A stretch of 64,000 bases of DNA, taken from Chloroflexota bacterium. GTDB lineage: Bacteria > Chloroflexota > Anaerolineae > Anaerolineales > Villigracilaceae. A program made the position numbers and the translations under genes. The notes under the pieces are model-generated. The model had not been told where the DNA came from and searched no databases. It saw only the letters and a program-made list of their open reading frames with translations. Shown piece after piece: positions 62,046 to 64,000 of the stretch. The stretch spans positions 124,001 through 188,000 of the forward strand of contig JAIOAQ010000002.1 of assembly GCA_019873735.1 (NCBI GenBank), given 5' to 3'. How positions within the stretch are numbered: the first letter of the stretch is position 1; each line of letters starts with the position of its first letter.

Positions 62046-62411
62046 TTATTCCTTGTGTTCCCGTTCAAGCGCCTGCAGGATTACCGCAAGGACGTTGTCA
62101 ATATTTTTCATCATATCGCTATTCCAAAAGCGCAGGACGGTGTAGCCGAGCGAGTTCAGGTATTGGGTTCTTTCCTTGTCGTATTCTTCCTGCTCCAAAT
62201 GCTGGCTGCCGTCCAGTTCGATAATGAGTTTCTTGCGGGGGGCACAAAAATCAGTGATGTATCTTCCGATGGCATGTTGTCTGCGAAAGTGGATGCCATC
62301 TGCGCGCATGAGACGCAAGTATGCCCACAATTTTCTCTCGGCGGGCGTGGTTTGTTTACGCAGTTCGCCCGCCTGATGGAGTATCTTCGGTGTGGATCTT
62401 CTCGGCGGCAT
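62046..62411 (-). CDS. DUF559 (Vsr-like) endonuclease-domain protein
   Basis: A 121-residue protein, starting at the ATG at 62411 (MPPRRSTPKILHQAGEL). AERKLWAYLRLMRADGIHF and FCAPRKKLIIELDGSQHL with the acidic/Gln-type catalytic residues are the restriction-endonuclease-like DUF559 core; LNSLGYTVLRFWNSDMMKN is its usual end. Such proteins accompany RM and mobile elements, and their targets are unknown. It lies between the intact hsdS end and a decayed copy of it. Confidence 0.92.
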   Translation of the reverse strand: MPPRRSTPKILHQAGELRKQTTPAERKLWAYLRLMRADGIHFRRQHAIGRYITDFCAPRKKLIIELDGSQHLEQEEYDKERTQYLNSLGYTVLRFWNSDMMKNIDNVLAVILQALEREHKE

Positions 62412-62492
62412 GGTGATTCCTGTTCTGGCCCTACCCCAGCCTTCCCCAAATCCCAAAGGATTTGGGGAGGATGCCCGCAAGGGCGGGTAGGG

Positions 62493-63587
62493 CTATGCCC
62501 CAAAACTCTCCGCCAGCAGGGACTGGAACAACCCCTCCGCTTGCCGCTCCGCCTCCGCCATGCGCCGCCGCAGCCCCTCGACCCGCGCCACGACGCGCGC
62601 AAATTCTTCTTGCAGGGGAAGCGGGGGGACAGGGATTGGTGTATCAAGAATAATTCCATCACTCACGGCGGGATAATTTGCGCCAGTCTCGTTTTGAACC
62701 AGATGGTCAATGAAGTATTGCGACTGGACAATAGCAAAAAGGTACTCCGAAGTTATTTTTTTTGTATCTGGTCGAAGCACACAAAAGCCCGTTGAGGCAA
62801 TTTGATTATCAAGATGTTCTGGAACTTTTGCCACAGCGTTTAGATTTGGGCGCACAGTGGACACCAGAATATCATTGGCGGAAATATGTTTCCTTGCTCG
62901 GCTCGGTGCATCTTCTGTTTTCAATAATTTCGGCTCAACAATCGTTTTGCTTTGTCTGTCAATTGAAGTTATATCAACATACCAAAAGTCAGAACAACCC
63001 AACAATTGGGGATTCATTTGTTTTGTGGGTTTTACAAATTCGCCAATTACTTCAACATCCCATTTCTTTGAGTTTATCTTTGGATCCCCAAACATCTCCA
63101 AAAATACGGACTGGAGCAGGGAGTCGGCGAGTCCGCGCGCGGTGCGCCGCAGTTGACGGAGACGGTCCGCCCGCGCCAGCAGGGACGCTATCCGCTTTTG
63201 CTCGGTCAGCGGGGGGAGGGGGATTTTTTGTTCATAAGCATCTTCTCGATTCAAGCCAGGAACAGCGGCAGATTTATTCAATCGTGTTAGATCGAGTGCT
63301 TTCAACGTGTAATAAAGCCAAGTGAAATCACAAGGTACTTTTGTTTTTTCAACGTAATAAGTTGTGTCAATTGCCCAACAAGGAACTTTGCTCAAATGAA
63401 CTTCACCTATTGAGCCTTTTCTGCCAATGATGAGCGTTTCACCTTTTGTAATTGCTTCATCGTGCCAGCCAACAATTCCATTTGAGCCGTAAACAGGAAC
63501 GTTGCCACCTTTGCGATCAGTTTCTTTCAAACTATCGCCATAAACAAAGTCGCACACTTCGCCAAGTGGAACAAGTGGATATTTCAT
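62493..63587 (-). CDS. hsdS: Type I restriction-modification specificity subunit HsdS
   Basis: A 364-residue DNA-recognition subunit. Two target-recognition domains are each followed by a conserved helix: LPPLTEQKRIASLLARADRL in the middle and VPPLPLQEEFARVVARVEGL near the end. GNVPVYGSNGIVGWHDEA and TLIIGRKGSIGEVHL mark TRD1. The ATG at 63587 is used; a TTG four codons upstream is less likely. It works with HsdM (partly visible downstream in sequence order) to methylate, and with HsdR, not in view, to cut. Confidence 0.94.
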   Translation of the reverse strand: MKYPLVPLGEVCDFVYGDSLKETDRKGGNVPVYGSNGIVGWHDEAITKGETLIIGRKGSIGEVHLSKVPCWAIDTTYYVEKTKVPCDFTWLYYTLKALDLTRLNKSAAVPGLNREDAYEQKIPLPPLTEQKRIASLLARADRLRQLRRTARGLADSLLQSVFLEMFGDPKINSKKWDVEVIGEFVKPTKQMNPQLLGCSDFWYVDITSIDRQSKTIVEPKLLKTEDAPSRARKHISANDILVSTVRPNLNAVAKVPEHLDNQIASTGFCVLRPDTKKITSEYLFAIVQSQYFIDHLVQNETGANYPAVSDGIILDTPIPVPPLPLQEEFARVVARVEGLRRRMAEAERQAEGLFQSLLAESFGA

Positions 63588-63602
63588 CTCATCATCCAAA
63601 AC

Positions 63603-63657
63603 CGTCCCGAAGGTTCGTGCAGAAAATGCATATCGCCAAAATAAAACCTTCGGGACG
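63603..63657. repeat. Inverted repeat between hsdM and hsdS
   Basis: Perfect 13-bp arms CGTCCCGAAGGTT (63603-63615) and AACCTTCGGGACG (63645-63657). The arm sequence also occurs as CCTTCGGGAC at about 60909 and 61821. Confidence 0.8.
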
Positions 63658-63662
63658 TTGTA

Positions 63663-64000
63663 CTACTCACCATTCACCAACTTCCCAAGTTCCCGAATCT
63701 CGTCCAACATCACCTGCTCCAACCGCGCCAGGCGTTCCAGCGTCACCACAGGCCTTTCGTGATACGCCGCATCCGCTTCCACCCGGCGATAGCGGCTGGC
63801 GGAGAGGTCGTAGTTATTCGCCCTCACCTGTTCCTTCGTCACCCAAAACTGGCGGGTCAGGCGGTCGAGTTCCCCTTGCAGGGGAGAGATTTGAGATTGG
63901 AGATGGGAAAGTCGTTGCTGCACTTCGGCAAGTTCCGCCGCGTGCTTGCCATCGCCGTTCAACGCCTGCTCAAAGGTCAAGCGATTGACTTCCGCTTGCA
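63663..64000 (-). CDS. hsdM: Type I RM methyltransferase HsdM, C-terminal part
   Basis: The frame runs off the right edge; only the last 112 codons are visible. FWVTKEQVRANNYDLSASRYR is the C-terminal HsdM signature, followed by an ERLARLEQVMLDEIRELG coiled-coil-like helix that binds HsdS. No stop interrupts the frame to position 64000. It is the gene upstream of hsdS on the minus strand. Confidence 0.9.
   Translation of the reverse strand, partial: QAEVNRLTFEQALNGDGKHAAELAEVQQRLSHLQSQISPLQGELDRLTRQFWVTKEQVRANNYDLSASRYRRVEADAAYHERPVVTLERLARLEQVMLDEIRELGKLVNGE

Noticed and set aside
1-64000. tRNA or rRNA genes
   Set aside because: No cloverleaf with a T-loop GTTCRANNC pattern ending in an acceptor stem, nor conserved rRNA segment, was recognised on reading; a covariance-model scan was not possible.

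Overview
The window looks like chromosomal DNA of a GC-rich, Gram-negative-type bacterium, most likely a member of the Chloroflexota (Anaerolineae-like). This is an inference from gene content: DUF92/DUF6056-type membrane proteins, a DICT-domain protein, a fused MrpAB antiporter, a sulfur/polysulfide-type molybdoenzyme beside a b6-type cytochrome b, many ATGA start/stop overlaps, and abundant short interspersed palindromic repeats. No rRNA, tRNA, CRISPR array or complete insertion sequence was seen.

Layout. (1) 1-3992, plus strand: the end of a DegT-type sugar aminotransferase followed by three membrane proteins. (2) 4007-17999, minus strand: a long, tightly packed run with MntP, a lipoprotein, a uridine-kinase-like enzyme, a ketopantoate-reductase-like enzyme, a phosphatase, then a surface-sugar block (RmlA, RmlB, a WecE-like aminotransferase, a second DegT-like protein, a methyltransferase, WbqC, two GT2 enzymes) and GlpD. 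(3) 18088-25297: a carotenoid/light-response locus with divergent crtB and crtI, a B12-dependent CarH/LitR photoreceptor, and small membrane proteins. The crtB-crtI promoter region carries 11-bp repeats that resemble a CarH operator. (4) 25405-32501, minus strand: an Mrp Na+/H+ antiporter (AB fusion, C-G) and a CaCA exchanger. (5) 33407-43776, plus strand: a site-2 protease, then an overlapping cluster (SRPBCC, DICT, Rieske oxygenase, NTF2-like, SDR, CrtI-like desaturase, glycosyltransferase, photolyase, PPOX flavoprotein, TspO) that resembles a light-induced isoprenoid/lipid modification pathway. (6) 43841-47191, minus strand: threonine synthase, an AI-2E family permease, a GT2 enzyme. (7) 47420-60847, plus strand: a respiratory island with an ArsR regulator, a triheme cytochrome, two YedE-half sulfur transporters, a Psr/Phs-type molybdoenzyme with FeS and NrfD subunits, cytochrome b, a nine-heme-type cytochrome, a Rieske protein, a monoheme cytochrome c, then a PhnD-like lipoprotein with a histidine kinase and response regulator. 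(8) 60885-64000: a defence/mobile edge with VapBC, a DUF559 nuclease, type I RM HsdS and the end of HsdM, interleaved with decayed copies of the hsdS 3' end.

How it fits together. Regions 3 and 5 probably form one light-responsive programme (CarH sensor, carotenoid synthesis, photorepair), but four of its neighbourhood genes are broken as read: crtB and a DUF1295 gene by in-frame TAA, degV by a frameshift, and phr by an 81-bp MITE-like insertion with a 6-bp target duplication. This suggests decay in a dark habitat, unless the point lesions are assembly errors. Region 7 reads as one electron-transfer chain for a sulfur compound, with its own sensor system downstream. A further theme is palindromic repeats lying in frame inside coding sequences (MrpA, phr, a multiheme cytochrome, the histidine kinase tail).
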